Shown piece after piece: positions 1-11,449 of a stretch of 64,000 nt of DNA; within the stretch, counting starts at the first letter, position 1, and each line of letters begins with the position of its first letter. The notes under the pieces were generated by a model. The model was not told where the DNA came from. It made no database searches and saw only the letters and a program-made list of their open reading frames with translations. The position numbers were made by a program, and so were the translations under genes. The DNA is taken from the NCBI GenBank assembly GCA_039621445.1, contig CP154955.1, positions 36,993,123 to 37,057,122 of the forward strand, given 5' to 3'. The DNA is from Euglena gracilis (lineage: Eukaryota; Euglenida; Euglenophyceae; Euglenales).

Positions 1-615
1 CGAACCTTAAATTTTATGTCAACCTCGCCCAGAACCAAAAACATTTCTGGGTCTCTTTTTGGGGGAAAGAAAAAAAGACTCAAAATGAATATTTTTGGGG
101 CGTTTAAGCCACAAAAAAAATCAGCGCTTCACGCCAGGAGGTAGTTGGTCCCCCCATACATTACCCAGTTGCGGGGTTTCGGATTTCCAGCCTTGAAACC
201 CCTCGACCCTCCCCGAAAACTTCGCATTCCCCCGAGGCAGACCGAGAGGTGAGGAATGAACCGTTTGCTGGTTTTCTGGGTATGAAGGTTTTTGAGTAAG
301 TTAGGCGTGCCCCTTTTAGCACTTCAACTTTGCATGAGGTGGCTTGTGTGGACGATTCCTTGGGGAGACGCCGACGCCTCGGGTTCCGCACTTTGCCCTT
401 GAGGCCATGCCTTGCTCGCCGGCGGTGTTGTGTGATTATTCGTAACGCTGGGTTAGGAGTCCCTGCTTAGTGCCTTTTTTCACCGGAGTTGGCTGATTCT
501 CAATTTGTCCTTCGAAAGCCAGAAGCAAGGAACAGAGTTCCGAACGAAGAAGAACCAAGACGATTAGTCAACATGATAAGAATATCCAGAAAAACACGAA
601 CCTGAAGAGTGTTAA
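1..615. other. No recognisable gene
   Basis: I see no domain, tandem array or clear inverted repeat here. The open frames are short and overlap on both strands. The stretch probably belongs to the decayed flank of the DIRS element that follows. Confidence 0.4.
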
Positions 616-1728
616 TTGACAAGCCAATTATCAATTTCAAATCTGACTTCAATGAACAATGCAGTGGAGAAGAAATTGGAATCAAACACTCGACGTGAAC
701 TACCTGGAGCAGCAGAAGCCGCAGCAGCTGGGGGTCCTGGAGGTACGGACAAAACGCGGCGAGCCATGGACGTCCCTTCCCCCCAAGATCCTTTCATCAA
801 AAAATTCCCAGTGACCCGGTGACGGCCACGGAATGTGGACCACAGTTGTCAGAAATACCAGAAGGAGGCACACACCCCCAGCCCAAGACGGGCAGAAACA
901 CCTGGGCATTGGGGTCCAAAAGCCAAGCCAGATGGGACAAAAGAAACCCAAAGGATTACCGTGGCAAAAGTAGGGAAGATGGAATCAAGGACAAGGTGGT
1001 GGCCATGGAGGCCAATTCTACAAGCAACTCCCGACAGGAAGGAGAAGAAAAGGTCTGTCAAATTCCCATGATTTTTGCAACACAACAACCCCCCCCCCAA
1101 GGGGAAGAAGGGGAGGACAGCAGCCCCCACACATTTCCAGTGGAGCTGGAGACCAAGGTCAAGGGCAGCCCCATGGAGGGGAGACCAAGGCTATATGGAC
1201 CAGAATTTTGTTCAATTTCATTTTCACGGCCATGGAGGCCAACAAGTGCAGGGCCATTGACGCCAGAATTTATCAGGCCAGTGAGGCCAAATGCGTCAAC
1301 AAGGCCATAAGGGCCAAAGGGGAGGTCCAGAAATGGCCCCCCAGAAGCTAAGGTGCAAACGTTATACAGATCAACTGCAGCAACCCCAGGAGGACGCCCC
1401 CACAGGGGAAGCGGAGGACAAGGGGGTAAACCCCTCTTACAATCATTTTTCAATACACATTGCAGTGGCAAGGCAAAACAATGGGGATATCCAAAAAGGG
1501 GCCCCTATGTTATGTCAAATGAAAACACCAGAGACAAAGTGGAAGATCAAAGAGCCTGTGAGAAGAGCATGCAATCCTTGCAGAATGTCAATCCCTGGGG
1601 GAACCAAAGGTTCAATGTCCAAAACCCCCCACCCAACCCCCAGAAAAACACCTGATTGGGGAGATAACTTCCACGGAGGAAAAATGGGCAGACACATCCC
1701 TGCACCATAGGCTTCAGAAAAGCCTAAA
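616..1728 (+). pseudogene. DIRS-type element copy 1, gag-like region
   Basis: This stretch is rich in Gly, Gln, Pro, Lys and Arg and is open in pieces on the plus strand (616-822, 819-1310, 1291-1710), with frame changes between them. It has no enzyme motif. It lies directly before the reverse transcriptase of a DIRS-like element, in the place where such elements carry their first, gag-like ORF. The assignment rests on that position and on the basic, low-complexity composition, so it is inference. Several frameshifts make it non-functional as it stands. Confidence 0.4.
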
Positions 1729-2720
1729 ATGGTGGTCAAAACATGCCCCCCACCCAGCAACCTGTCAGTCGATCAACAGTGGAATTCATCCCCCCTGGAT
1801 AAAACCCCAAAAATTGTCCACACTCCCAAAGCCCAGAGCCCACTTGAACCTGAATCAGGCAGAAACAACTATACTGGATTACAAAAAAACTGCGTCAATA
1901 AAACGAGTTTGGGATTCAGAAACCCAGCATTTGATCCCAGGGTTTCTAATTTCAAAGCCAGAAGGGGGAACTACAAAATGGAGAATGATCAGCGACTGCA
2001 GAGAAAAAAATCAGCGGTTTCAAGTAAAACCTTTCAAGCTGGATCACATCCAACACATTTCTCCTGTTTTGGAGAAATGCCACTGGGCAGCCAAAATAGA
2101 TTTAAAAGATGCCTATTTCCACATCCCAGTGAGCCAGGCTTTAGGGCCATTTTTAGGGCATCAGGTGGGGGGCAGGCGTGGGAATTACAAGCGGGCTGCT
2201 TTGGGTTAAACATAATGCCACACATTTTCATGAGTGTGATGAAAACACTCGACAAACTCTGGAGAAAAAGGGGCATACAGGTTTTTTTACCTGGACGACA
2301 TTTTACTGCTGGCCCAACCCCAAAACATTTTGTGAAATCATCTCAACTCTGTGGTCAGGGTTTTAATAAAAACTGGTTATCCAAAATAAAACATAAAAAA
2401 GTACACCCTGCAGCCCACCCAGATAGTGAATTATCTGGGTTTTCAACTAAATTTCCAGGACGGAAAATTGCAGGTACCAGCCCGAAAAGTCAACACCATA
2501 AAAAAGGAGCTGGGCAAAATTGTGAAAAAAAACTTTCCATGTCAAAAAGGGAACTGGCTGTCATTTTGGGCCAGATAAGATCCAAACTAATAGCCCTTCC
2601 CTTTTTAAGGGCCTTTATAGATTCCCTGACAAAAATTAAAGTGGAAACTTCCACCGCCCCCTGGGTGAAAAATTACACCGCCCCCTCAAAACACACCATT
2701 CCCCAAGAAATCAAAGCCCA
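1729..2720 (+). pseudogene. DIRS-type reverse transcriptase remnant (copy 1)
   Basis: The translation from 1814 contains KWRMISDCREKN near 1985 and then AAKIDLKDAYFHIP near 2087-2130. The second is the usual first catalytic block of DIRS and Ngaro reverse transcriptases (IDLKDAYFHIPI-like). The second catalytic block, YLDD, is at 2288-2299 in another frame, followed by ILLLAQP. A thumb-like part follows at about 2400-2560. The catalytic aspartates survive, but at least two frame changes break the ORF. No integrase or aspartic protease lies nearby. That and the tyrosine-recombinase remnant downstream place the element with the DIRS order and not with gypsy or copia. Confidence 0.8.
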
Positions 2721-3570
2721 ATTAATGGAAATCAAAATTCTGCTGGACACCTGTCGGGGCAGACTCTTCCCCCAAAACGCAACCAGAGAGTTCCAATCAG
2801 ACAGAAGCACTCATGCCTTGGGGGGGGGGGGCTGGACGTCCACACAGGATACATTCTGCAGGAATTTTGGACAGCAGACTCAATTTTACACATAAATGGA
2901 AAAGAGTTCAGTGCAGCAATAAACACCGTGAAAGGTTTAAGCAAACCTGGGGGAAAAGTTTCCTGTCAGTGGACAACCAGGAATTAAAATAAAATTTTTT
3001 ATTACCCGACAAAAGGGGTGGCAGAAGGGACCCCTTCAACACAATCCTAAGACCATTTTCAAATGGTGCATAGAGCACCAAGTATACCTGCAAGTCAACT
3101 GGGTGCCTTCACAAAACTGCCTGGCAGACCCCACAAGTAGATGGGAAATGGAAAGGGGTAATTACTCCTTAGACCACCAACTTTTTCGATGGTTAAGGCG
3201 GCAGTTCACCAATTTCATACACTTGGAAACGGATTTATTTGCCTCCCCAGGCAACAAAAAATCTGCCCAGATTTGTTGACACGTTGCCCCACTGGGAGGC
3301 CACCGCAGTGGATGCATTACAATGTCCATTGGACAACGTGGGGGATATTTATGCAAACCCCCCTTGGTCAGTCATTCAACAACTTCTACCCAGGTTACAT
3401 ACGTTTCCCCAGACCAAATTTTTGACGGTCACCCCCTACTGGGATTCAGCCACACGGTTGCCCCAGCTAATAAATATGAAAGTTCCAGGGGCCCCGTGCC
3501 TGAAAATCACCCCCTACAAGGGTATGTTCACCAACTGCAGGGGTGAAAAAAATGCCACCCCCAAGGTGGC
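2721..3570 (+). pseudogene. DIRS-type RNase H and C-terminal extension (copy 1)
   Basis: The region continues the reverse transcriptase. It includes VNWVPSQNCLADPTSRWEM near 3100, the RNase H end typical of DIRS elements, and then LETDLFASPGNKK near 3225 with a stretch ending PPWSVIQQLLPRL at 3350-3390. The DLFAS...DAL...PPW...L arrangement is the conserved tail that follows RNase H in DIRS and PAT elements. Frames change several times and a G10 run at 2821 interrupts the first RNase H block. Copies 2 and 3 at 9.3-12.3 kb carry the same blocks with independent damage. Confidence 0.75.
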
Positions 3571-4150
3571 CCCTACTCTGTATCATTTGCTCAGGAATAT
3601 TTTGGAGGGGAGACAAGCACAAATTGAAACCATTAACGATGTACTGGTGAGCGATTTCCTGGTGTGAAATCCAAGCTTAAGGCTTTATAAAAGTGCCTTT
3701 TCACTTCTGTGGGTTAATTTGGAGAAAAAAGGTACCTCACCCTGAGGCCACCGCAGACCAGGTGGCTGACGCTTTAATATGTTTATTCCAAATTTCCAAG
3801 GCCCAAGCCCGTAATGCATACAGTGCTATGTTTTGATTCATAAGTTTGGTGGGCTGAGATTCCACACCCTGTTGACCCCTTACAAGAGGCTCTGAAACCA
3901 ACATTTGGAGACGTTTAGTGCACTTTAGGGCGCCCTCCCAACCCTCCTGGGGATGGCAAAGGCCCCTGTGCCCACTGGTATCTTGTACATTGCGTACACA
4001 GCTTTTTTTTTGCTCACAAATACTCTGTTTATATGAACTGTCCACTTTTCACACCATCATCAACCAATTTCGCATATCCCTTACATCGCTCCCACGCCAA
4101 ACTGAATGGTTTCGCACTCACCGGTCGGGAATCTGGTTTCAGCCAAATTT
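3571..4150 (+). pseudogene. DIRS tyrosine recombinase remnant (copy 1)
   Basis: Positions 3918-4150 encode LRTQLFFCSQILCLYELSTF, which aligns by eye with the recombinase of copy 3 (LRTQLIFCCSILCLYRSSDL). The first catalytic arginine, in the RSSDL block of copy 3, is lost here (ELSTF). The HxxR box and nucleophile are not found before the sequence changes to a gypsy fragment near 4,150-4,300. The recombinase is therefore truncated at its 3' side and cannot be active. The assignment relies on copy 3 and on the position after RNase H. Confidence 0.55.
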
Positions 4151-5172
4151 AAGCTTTTCCAAACGGCCGTCGAATGGGGGGGTCCACTGGGCAAACACCC
4201 GACAGAGAAGTTCCTACAAGCTCCGCAAAAAAAACTGCTTTTTAAGTCACTCGATCTCAGCTCCTTCCAAAAGGTCGCTCGGTTCGAAGGCACCTTTTAC
4301 AGCATATGCCGGAATGGGAGGACAAGGATTTTTTCATCCGTGCACAGAAAAAGGAGGTGAAATCGGTGAGTTTCCTCCGTGTGTCAAGAATTTGTCAGTT
4401 GAGGGGCAAAACACTGCAGAACGGACCGGGGGCGTGGAATACCCCCTCATTCCTTGTAACCAAGAAACGACCTGGTGAGTACCCTTTGTTTTAGGATCTG
4501 AGACCACAGAATATAGCCACATTGAAGGACGGCATTACTTTGTCCCTGATAGGTGCCATTTTGGAGCGGCAAGGCACATTAAAGATATGGTCGGCTCTCG
4601 ATCTCACAGATTGATACCACAAAATGACCATGAAGCAGAAACACCGGCACATCACCTGCACGTTGGCACGCCGTGTGACAGTGCGACGGAAAATTCAAGT
4701 CATGGGCTTGAAAATGCAGGGGCACAGTCTCAACTCTTGATGGAGTGGGTCCTTCAAGACTTGGAGTTTGCCGACCCTTACAACTGAGGGGTCCACCGGG
4801 GATACGGTAAGGAAACACCTGTGGTACCATGCCCGAGAGGTCCGGCAGGTCTGGAGACGCTCCATCAAAACAACTTGGTATGCAACCCGAAAGTCACATT
4901 TTTATTGGACAGGTGAAACGTTGTCGGCATATCCTCCGTGAGGAGTCCCGAAGGCCGGATCCGTGAAAGTTGTTACCCATCCAAGAGTGGCAAGATCACG
5001 GATATGCGTGGGTTCCTTTGGTCTGTGTAATAATTTCAGATCATAAGTGGATCACTACACGGAATGCACAGCCCTCCTCGTGGAAAAGCTCAAAGTCGAG
5101 CGTAGGGAAGGAAAGCAGGGGTAACAGGTTCAGATTGAGTGGGCACCATCAGAAATACAGGCATTCAAGAGT
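4151..5172 (+). pseudogene. Ty3/gypsy reverse transcriptase fragment
   Basis: Gypsy RT blocks can be followed across frame changes: NTPSFLVTKKRPGEYPLF near 4440-4490, DLRPQNIATLKDG from 4497, and IWSALDLTD near 4580, which contains the first catalytic aspartate. The place of the YxDD box reads FADPYN followed by a stop near 4786, so the catalytic pair is lost. The 4,800-5,170 part is thumb/connection sequence. Its blocks resemble the RT of the outer LTR element at 28,969 (DLRPQ.LATLKDGHPLP, LDLTDGYHQ), so it is probably a decayed relative. It directly abuts the DIRS remnant upstream. Confidence 0.75.
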
Positions 5173-5690
5173 GTGAGACGGAATTTGGCAAGGGAGCTCG
5201 AGCTAGACGAACTCAACCCGGACAGAACTTTTGTCGTGCGGTGTAAAGCCAGTGATTTCGCCATTCGTACGGTCCTGGAACAGGTACGTCCAGATGAGTA
5301 TCGCACGGCCCACATTGACATCAGAAAGACTCGGCTGGTGCCTGTGAGTTTCTGTTCGCGCAAGTTGACCGGAAGTGAACTGAATTGGACGCCGCGCGAA
5401 AAACAAACGCAGGCAATCATTGCCACCCTACGACAATGGGCAGGCCAAATTTGTTTCCAGCCCGTGATTGTGGTCACTGATCATCGTCACAGCATATTTA
5501 AGTCACGTAACAGAGTCAGTCACGGGCAGAGGGGTCGGAGGGCACGTTGGCATGTCCCTGGCCCTGCCCCGGTTGGACTTTGACACGGTGTATACGCCAG
5601 GACCGCCAAACGAGGTGTCTGATGCATTGTCCCGGTATGCCTACACATCCACATCCAGGCGGGATGGTGTGGTAGGGAAACAGCCCATGA
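5173..5690 (+). pseudogene. Ty3/gypsy RNase H fragment
   Basis: The 136-codon ORF at 5173-5583 reads through the start of a gypsy RNase H: TFVVRCKASDFAIRTVLEQV, then VPVSFCSRKLTGSELNWTPR, and IVVTDHRHSIF. A frameshift near 5480 moves the end (GPPNEVSDALSRYAYTS) into the frame open to 5698. The first RNase H acidic position is KASDF, where family members have DASDF. The domain follows the RT fragment directly, as in normal gypsy pol order. No integrase follows before the C-rich element at 6.7 kb. Confidence 0.8.
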
Positions 5691-6696
5691 CGAGGTGAAG
5701 AAAAAAATGATTGCACAAGACTTGGTGGGTTTGGTCTATCCGGGAGGAGGGCAGTCTTGGCTTTTTTGTGGTGATTGGCCCTGGACAAGACGTCCATCCT
5801 TCGTCAGCGTATGTGCATGTGATCACGCGTTCGGTCCGAACCGCATCCCCAGACGAGGAGGGGCCCTGAGGCCCGTATCTCCGAACCAACCCGAGAGCCC
5901 ATGCTGGAAGAATCAGCTGCCCCTGAAGGAGACTCATTTCCTGGCATGGAGTTGGTGGCAACTGCGAGCCCAGAGATGAATGGTGAGTTGGTGCCTGTGG
6001 GTGGTTCGGAAAGGTTTGACACGACTTAGCCGGTTGCTTGATTCTGTCCATTTGCCGGAGTTGGAGCCTGTGGCGGGCCCTTCACCTGCAACCTGGAGTA
6101 GGCGTTTTGTGTTTGCTAAGCCTCATCCTTCTGGGATTTGAGGTGAAACTACCCGGGCAAGAAGCTTACCCGTTGGGGGGGGCGGTGGTTCGGGGACACC
6201 CCTCGCCCAGCCCTTCGGCCGTCCAGCTGAGCCCCCTGGGTGGGGAGGGGACGTGTTTCACATCAAGATTCGGATCCTGAAGGGCGTGATGATCCAGGGG
6301 GTGGTGAATCACGTGGGATTATGAATGCAGCCACCCGGGTCGCAGGGCATCCCGAGAGGGCACCGCTATCCTCGGGTCGATGATGAAGGACAAAATGGGG
6401 GCAGTGTGTACCAGGCGTACGCTCTCTGCCCTCCTGATGAGGAAGCAGGCAGGAGAGCAGATCCTATTAGGATCTTCTCAACCCCCTTACTCTCTCCACA
6501 GGTGGTATTCTTCTTTTACTATTTTCTAAACCCCAAACTCTCTTTTCCTTTTATTTGCTTCCCTTTGCTTTGCTTCCTGCCGGGCGGGGAAGTATCAAAA
6601 GGTATTTCCTGTTACGCTCATTTTTAGTTCCCAAGTAGGTGCGACAAGGCGAAAGTGAAGGCTTTTGGGAGTTGGGAAAGGGAATTGGGAATAAGA
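5691..6696. other. Gypsy 3' remnant, no identifiable domain
   Basis: Sequence after RNase H with short open frames in all phases. An integrase would be expected here, but I find no zinc-binding or DDE motif. The stretch may be the RNase H-integrase linker and a deletion scar. Confidence 0.35.
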
Positions 6697-7122
6697 TGTA
6701 AACCCCCCCCAAATATAAACCCCCCCCAAATACAAAACCCCCCCAAATATAAAACCCCCCCCGAGGACCTTGAAATCCCGCCCAAACATAAACCCCCCCC
6801 TCCGGCGCGAAGCGCCGGAAGGAAAAATTTTCGACAAAATATCTCCCAAAATTGTCATTTTTGGCAGATTTGGGAACAATTTTTACCAAAAACATGTGAA
6901 AATAGCTCCTTCGCCCAAAGAATGAAGTTTTGGAACCCCAAGGGTGGGCGTATTTGTTATTTTTGACCAAAAAAAAGTGACTACTGGAGCCCACCGGGAA
7001 GTTGATTTTTCCGACCGAATATAAACCCTCCCCCAAATATAAAACCCCCCCTCGGGGTCTTGAAATTTCCGCCCAATTATAAAACCGGGGGGGTTTTATA
7101 TTTGGGGGGTGGTTTACACTTC
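6697..7122. mobile_element. C-rich inverted-repeat element (family 1, copy a)
   Basis: The left end reads TAAACCCCCCCCAAATATAA and the right end (7,084-7,122) is its inverted counterpart, TTATATTTGGGGGG plus flank. The inner part repeats the C-run/AAATATAAA unit several times. It holds a perfect stem-loop, GGCGC-GAA-GCGCC with flanking CC/GG, at 6,802-6,818. It encodes no protein. Three other blocks in the window share the ends or the stem (47,740-48,112; 51,466-51,860; 57,080-57,215), so it behaves like a small non-autonomous TIR family. Confidence 0.6.
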
Positions 7123-7348
7123 GCAGCAGACTAGGTTACAATCCTACGCAGACTTCACATACAGAAATAAAGGTTATCAAGCATTACACTTGGTAGCAGA
7201 TTGGTTCCATCCTACGCGGACTGGCAGCGGTGAGCCCATGCACTGTTATTGCACGGTTGCAGCGTCAGCTCCTGGCTCTTAGTCAACGTCTAAGCAGACG
7301 AGCAGGCTCCGGAAGGCACTGTACGATATTATCCGTCACAGCCCTCTG

Positions 7349-8059
7349 GTGCCAGCACAACTGCTTTTTTGGTGGGTTTTTGTTGCTTTTGCAATCAGAA
7401 AGATGCAAAGCACAGGCCCCAACACTTCGTTCAATTACGCCTCACTACAGGCATCATTCCAATACATTGAACAAGAGTCTGGGGATTGGAAGCTTTTATG
7501 TGAAAGCGCTTCCAGTTCCCACGCCGATGAGGCACAATTGGTTCAATTGTCAAGATTGCACCATTTGGCATCATTCACAGTGGTCGGCGATGAGCCCTCC
7601 ACATCATTGGCTTCCGAGACCAATGCGGCCTCTTCCGCACTCACCTTGCCACGACGTGAGTATTCGCCTATGTCTGCGGCAACGGCGCAATTGCGCACAC
7701 CGGAGAGACCCGTGGTGATTCTGCCATCGGGATTCTCTGGTGATGGTGGGCTAGAAACTCCGTGTTTCTTTCAACCACCACCCGTTCTTCCACCTGCAAG
7801 CCCTTACAGAGCTTTGCCACCACCTCCCGATCTCGGGTGCTATCCCGCACCACCTTGGCAGCCGGATACTCGCCTAGTGGTATCGGAATACTCTGGTACA
7901 TCCCAACCCACGGATGGCCATGGGAAGGGCACTGGGGAGCCCCTCACTGCTGAGGATGTGCAGGATATCGTTGCTCGACTTCCAGGGGATCACACCCTAT
8001 GTGCAACAATGTGTTGCAGATTGTGCAACCGCACTGAAAACAGTGCTTCAGTTTGCTGA
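7349..8059 (+). CDS. Unassigned proline-rich ORF, 236 codons
   Basis: The longest clean ORF in this part. Its N-terminal third has a hydrophobic start (LLFWWVFVAFAI), its middle is rich in Ser/Ala, and residues 125-190 are rich in Pro. It has no domain that I recognise. Immediately 3', in another frame (about 7,970-8,300), follows an amphipathic stretch (QQCVADCATALKTVLQFAED) that looks like gag coiled coil. The ORF is probably part of a retroelement structural gene that a frameshift has split. A real host gene is possible but not supported by any splice signal I can defend. Confidence 0.3.
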   Translation: MPAQLLFWWVFVAFAIRKMQSTGPNTSFNYASLQASFQYIEQESGDWKLLCESASSSHADEAQLVQLSRLHHLASFTVVGDEPSTSLASETNAASSALTLPRREYSPMSAATAQLRTPERPVVILPSGFSGDGGLETPCFFQPPPVLPPASPYRALPPPPDLGCYPAPPWQPDTRLVVSEYSGTSQPTDGHGKGTGEPLTAEDVQDIVARLPGDHTLCATMCCRLCNRTENSASVC

Positions 8060-9340
8060 GGACAACCAGACACATGTCTTCACCAAGCTTTAATACTGCT
8101 GTAAATACGTGCAGAAAGTTGGCAAAAACTGTCAGCGGAATTTCGAAAGATCGGGTACTGACCTCGCAAACTTTCGGGAATCCTTTGGCAAAATGTGTCA
8201 AGAACTCCCGCAAAACTTCCGGAAAATTAGCGAATGCATGCATGAAGCGGAAACGCGGAATGACTACAAGTGTCTGCACTTGCATGTCTCACAACAGCAT
8301 TTATCGTGACATCTGGAGTCCTGTTCATCCATGTTGTTGCATTTGCAACAACAGTTGCAAGCACGAGATTCCTCGTCTGAAACAACGCGAATTGGTGGAT
8401 CTGTGTCTCTGTACCATTTCACCACCCTACCTGCAACTTTCCATGAATCGAAACGTCGCGTTATGCAGTTGTGCGATGAAACGGAGCAACAAATTGGAGG
8501 TAGCCGCAAATACGGCCAACCTCCTCCTCTAAAGCACGAATACGCCTGCGGTAACGGAAAAAGTCATCAAATGCAGAAACCTTTCGGAATTTGCGGCAAC
8601 CTTAGGACAAGTTTTTCGTGAGACTCATCCAATAATTAGAGTTGTCCCGTTAGAGCTTTTACAGCCTTTGAGATAATCTGCAAAAGCGGTGTCACCTTGG
8701 TTGGTGTGGTGGTGGGTGCAACTAGTGCGGGGTTATCCGACAACGCAGTTTTGGTACCCACGGGCACAATTACCGGTTGTGGTTTATCCAACAACGCTAA
8801 AATTGGCTCATCCAAACATGGTAATCTCACCTTGCGTGGATCGGGCATTCCGATTCACCGATTCCTTTAGCTGTAATAGGCTGTTGCAGAATTCTTGCAA
8901 GGTTTCCTGATTACCAGTGAGCATTTTGTCATAAAACGCTTTCAGATCAGGGTTCTCAGTAAAAACGGGAACTGGAACCTGCAGGAAGACACTGCATTTC
9001 CATCACTTTGGTAGACACCGATGGATACCGGGTCTGGAGTTCCCCAATAGCCGTTTGAATACCGCTAATGTCCGGAACTCGAGGGAAAGTGCGGAATAGC
9101 TTTGTGCGCTGAGTTAATACCGTTAATGTCGGATTGCAACTGCAAATGCAAGGAATTCTGCCGTTGTGCTACCTCCGCCACTTTCGCGCTCAGATTGGAT
9201 AATACAACCATATTCGCGTCACAATAGCAGGTTTTCAGCTCCAAACAGGAAAGTCGCTCCACCAACTGCCGCACATATGTGTGAGGAGCGAAAGTCCCGT
9301 TGGCTTGTGACTGGAATTGCCGAAACTCCCACCCAAAACA
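8060..9340. other. Retroelement-like sequence with coding remnants on both strands
   Basis: Plus-strand frames at 8,109-8,309 and 8,331-8,621 are Cys/Gln/His rich. A minus-strand frame at 9,065-9,355 encodes a probable coiled coil (LSAKVAEVAQRQNSLHLQLQ), and another minus frame is open at 8,636-8,848. I recognise no enzyme. The opposite orientations suggest two joined gag-like fragments. DIRS copy 2 starts abruptly at about 9,340. Confidence 0.3.
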
Positions 9341-10170
9341 TTTTAACAAAAACACCTGAACAGAGTCGTCAGAGATTTGCGGAATTCAGGGTTCAAAATC
9401 GATGTGAAAAAATGCACCCTGCATCCCACACAAGTGGTACCCCACCTGTGATTTAAACTAAGCTTCCAGGAAGGAGAGTTACAGGTGCCCCCCCAGAAAG
9501 TCAAAACCATTACAAAGGAGCTGGTAAACATTGTGAGAAAACAGTACATGTCCAAAAGGCAGTTTTTCTGCCTTTTTGGGTCAAATAAGATGCGAACCAA
9601 TGGCCCTGCCCTTTTTAAGGGCTTTTACGGAAACCCTGACAATTTTTTTGGTGAGTCCACAGCCCCCTGGGACTCAAAAAAACTGATTTGCCAGGAAATC
9701 AGGGCTCAATTATGGGAAATAAAAAATCTGTTGGGCACCTGGGGGGGGCAGACCCTTCCCCCAAAATGCAACCAGGGAGTTACACTCAGACACCAGCACC
9801 CATGCCCGGGGGGGGGGGTGGACATCCGCACAGGAGAACTTGTTCAGGAATTTTGGAGAAAGGGCTCCACTATACACAGAAATATAAAGGAGCCCAGTGC
9901 AGCATTGAGCACTTTGAAAAGTTTGAGTACACCTGGGGAAACAGTTTCTTTGTCCGTAGGCCACCAGGTAATTTACTATTACCTGACAAAGGGGCGGGCG
10001 GCAGAAAGGACCCATGCAACAAAATGCTAAGACCATTTTCAAATGGTGCATGTAGCACCAATTGAACCTCCACGTCAACTGGGGGCCCTCAAAAGAATGC
10101 CTGGCAGACCCCATAAGCAGATGGGAAATGGACAGGGGGACGGGAAATGGACAAGCATGCACACCCCTTG
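9341..10170 (+). pseudogene. DIRS-type element copy 2: RT thumb and RNase H fragment
   Basis: The sequence begins inside the RT thumb (KIDVKKCTLHPTQVVPHL near 9,395) and matches copy 1 through the KVKTITKEL block near 9,498. It continues into RNase H: STHAWGG-like sequence near 9,790 after a G-run, then LHVNWGPSKECLADPISRWE near 10,065-10,120. It stops at a short duplication, GGGAAATGGACAGGG. Several frameshifts occur, so no full domain is encoded. There is no RT palm, so this is a 5'-truncated copy. Confidence 0.65.
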
Positions 10171-11449
10171 GTGGGCGCTTGGGATGGCGCATTTCATTAA
10201 GAATTGCACAAAGTATACCAAGTACCCTCCCCAGCTGTAGCCCCCCCCAATTGTACATTTTCTGTGCACAGGCCTCTCTTCTTGCTTTGGCACTCAATTG
10301 TGTTTTTGTATTTGCCAATCAACAAACAATCAAACCAGTTCAAGCACACAAGTTCAAGTCATTGATAATTACTGATTATTCATTCAATTTTAATGGATTG
10401 GACATCAAAAGTATGCCATATCCCCATTTTTCCACATCTTCATCTTCACCAACACCAACCCCTACCCCACTTTTTCACGAAGGGGATCCCAGGGAGAAAA
10501 ATCCCAACAATGGGGGCTCAAAAAAAAACAATCCTATGCAGGTTGAGCCGCCATGGGTCCCTTCACAGGTACCTCAGGAGGGGCAACCCTTACATGGTCG
10601 CGGAGGAGAGTTTGAGCCCTCTGGGCTCACACTATGTGAGCCTGGGGATCTACTCCCAGATTATGAATAACATGAGGAGGACGACGACGAAGCAAGCCAC
10701 AGCCATGACAGCCCCAGCCATGACGGCTAGGGCCAGCAGCTCCTGGCCATTGCTGGGCCAGCCCAGCTGCACCCCCAACAGCAACAATCTTCTGGGTCCT
10801 GCTTGGAACTGCGCGGCAGCCTGCGATTGCTCTCCGGCATGCCCAGCCTGGTCATGCCGGAGTTTGTTCATGACATGACCAGGCAGGTAATGTGTCAATT
10901 CCACATGCGGGGGAAGAAGAACAGCAAGAACCAGAAGAAGAAGACGACAAAGAATTTGCAATCCAGGCCCAGCCGATTATGCTGGAACTAGGGCCCTGGC
11001 AAAACCCTGGGGATGCCGGGGATGCATGCGCCGGAGAGGCATGCCGGGTGTGGGCATTTCCCAGCAGGCCCCGACCACTGCTCGCTGGTGCATGCCGGTC
11101 CCCGGCATGATAGGCCTCAAGGACATGCACCAGACCCAGCCACCCAGTGGCAGCTGCAGGAGCTGCCCCCAGCAGGGGAAATGGCGGAGGACGAGGACCA
11201 GATGGCCCAGGGGCTTAGCCCGAAGGGGAGACACCCACCGCACCCCCGCCCCAGAGGTTGTGGGAGGAGGCGGAGGCACATGCCGCTGCCTCAGTGGTTC
11301 TTGGTCGGGAGATCAAGCGGCTGGACGGTTGGGCTGGCGACCTGCAAAGTCGGCTCGCTGAAGCAGGGGCCACCACAGCTGCTTCAGTTTGCCGCCTGGA
11401 GCAGTTGGTATCCTTGCAGTTTCAGCATGTCACAGAAAATATAACAGGA
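10171..11449 (+). pseudogene. DIRS-type element copy 3: gag-like ORF region
   Basis: Pieces open on the plus strand include 10,062-10,670 (Ser/Thr/Pro-rich start), an acidic block EEEQQEPEEEDDKEF near 10,910, and a coiled-coil-like segment GREIKRLDGWAGDLQSRLAE near 11,300. This acidic plus coiled-coil layout followed by RNase H suggests the structural ORF of a DIRS copy in which the whole reverse transcriptase palm has been deleted. Around 10,830-11,110 there are repeated GCATGCCGG palindromes. No enzyme motif is visible, so the gag assignment is inference from position. Confidence 0.4.
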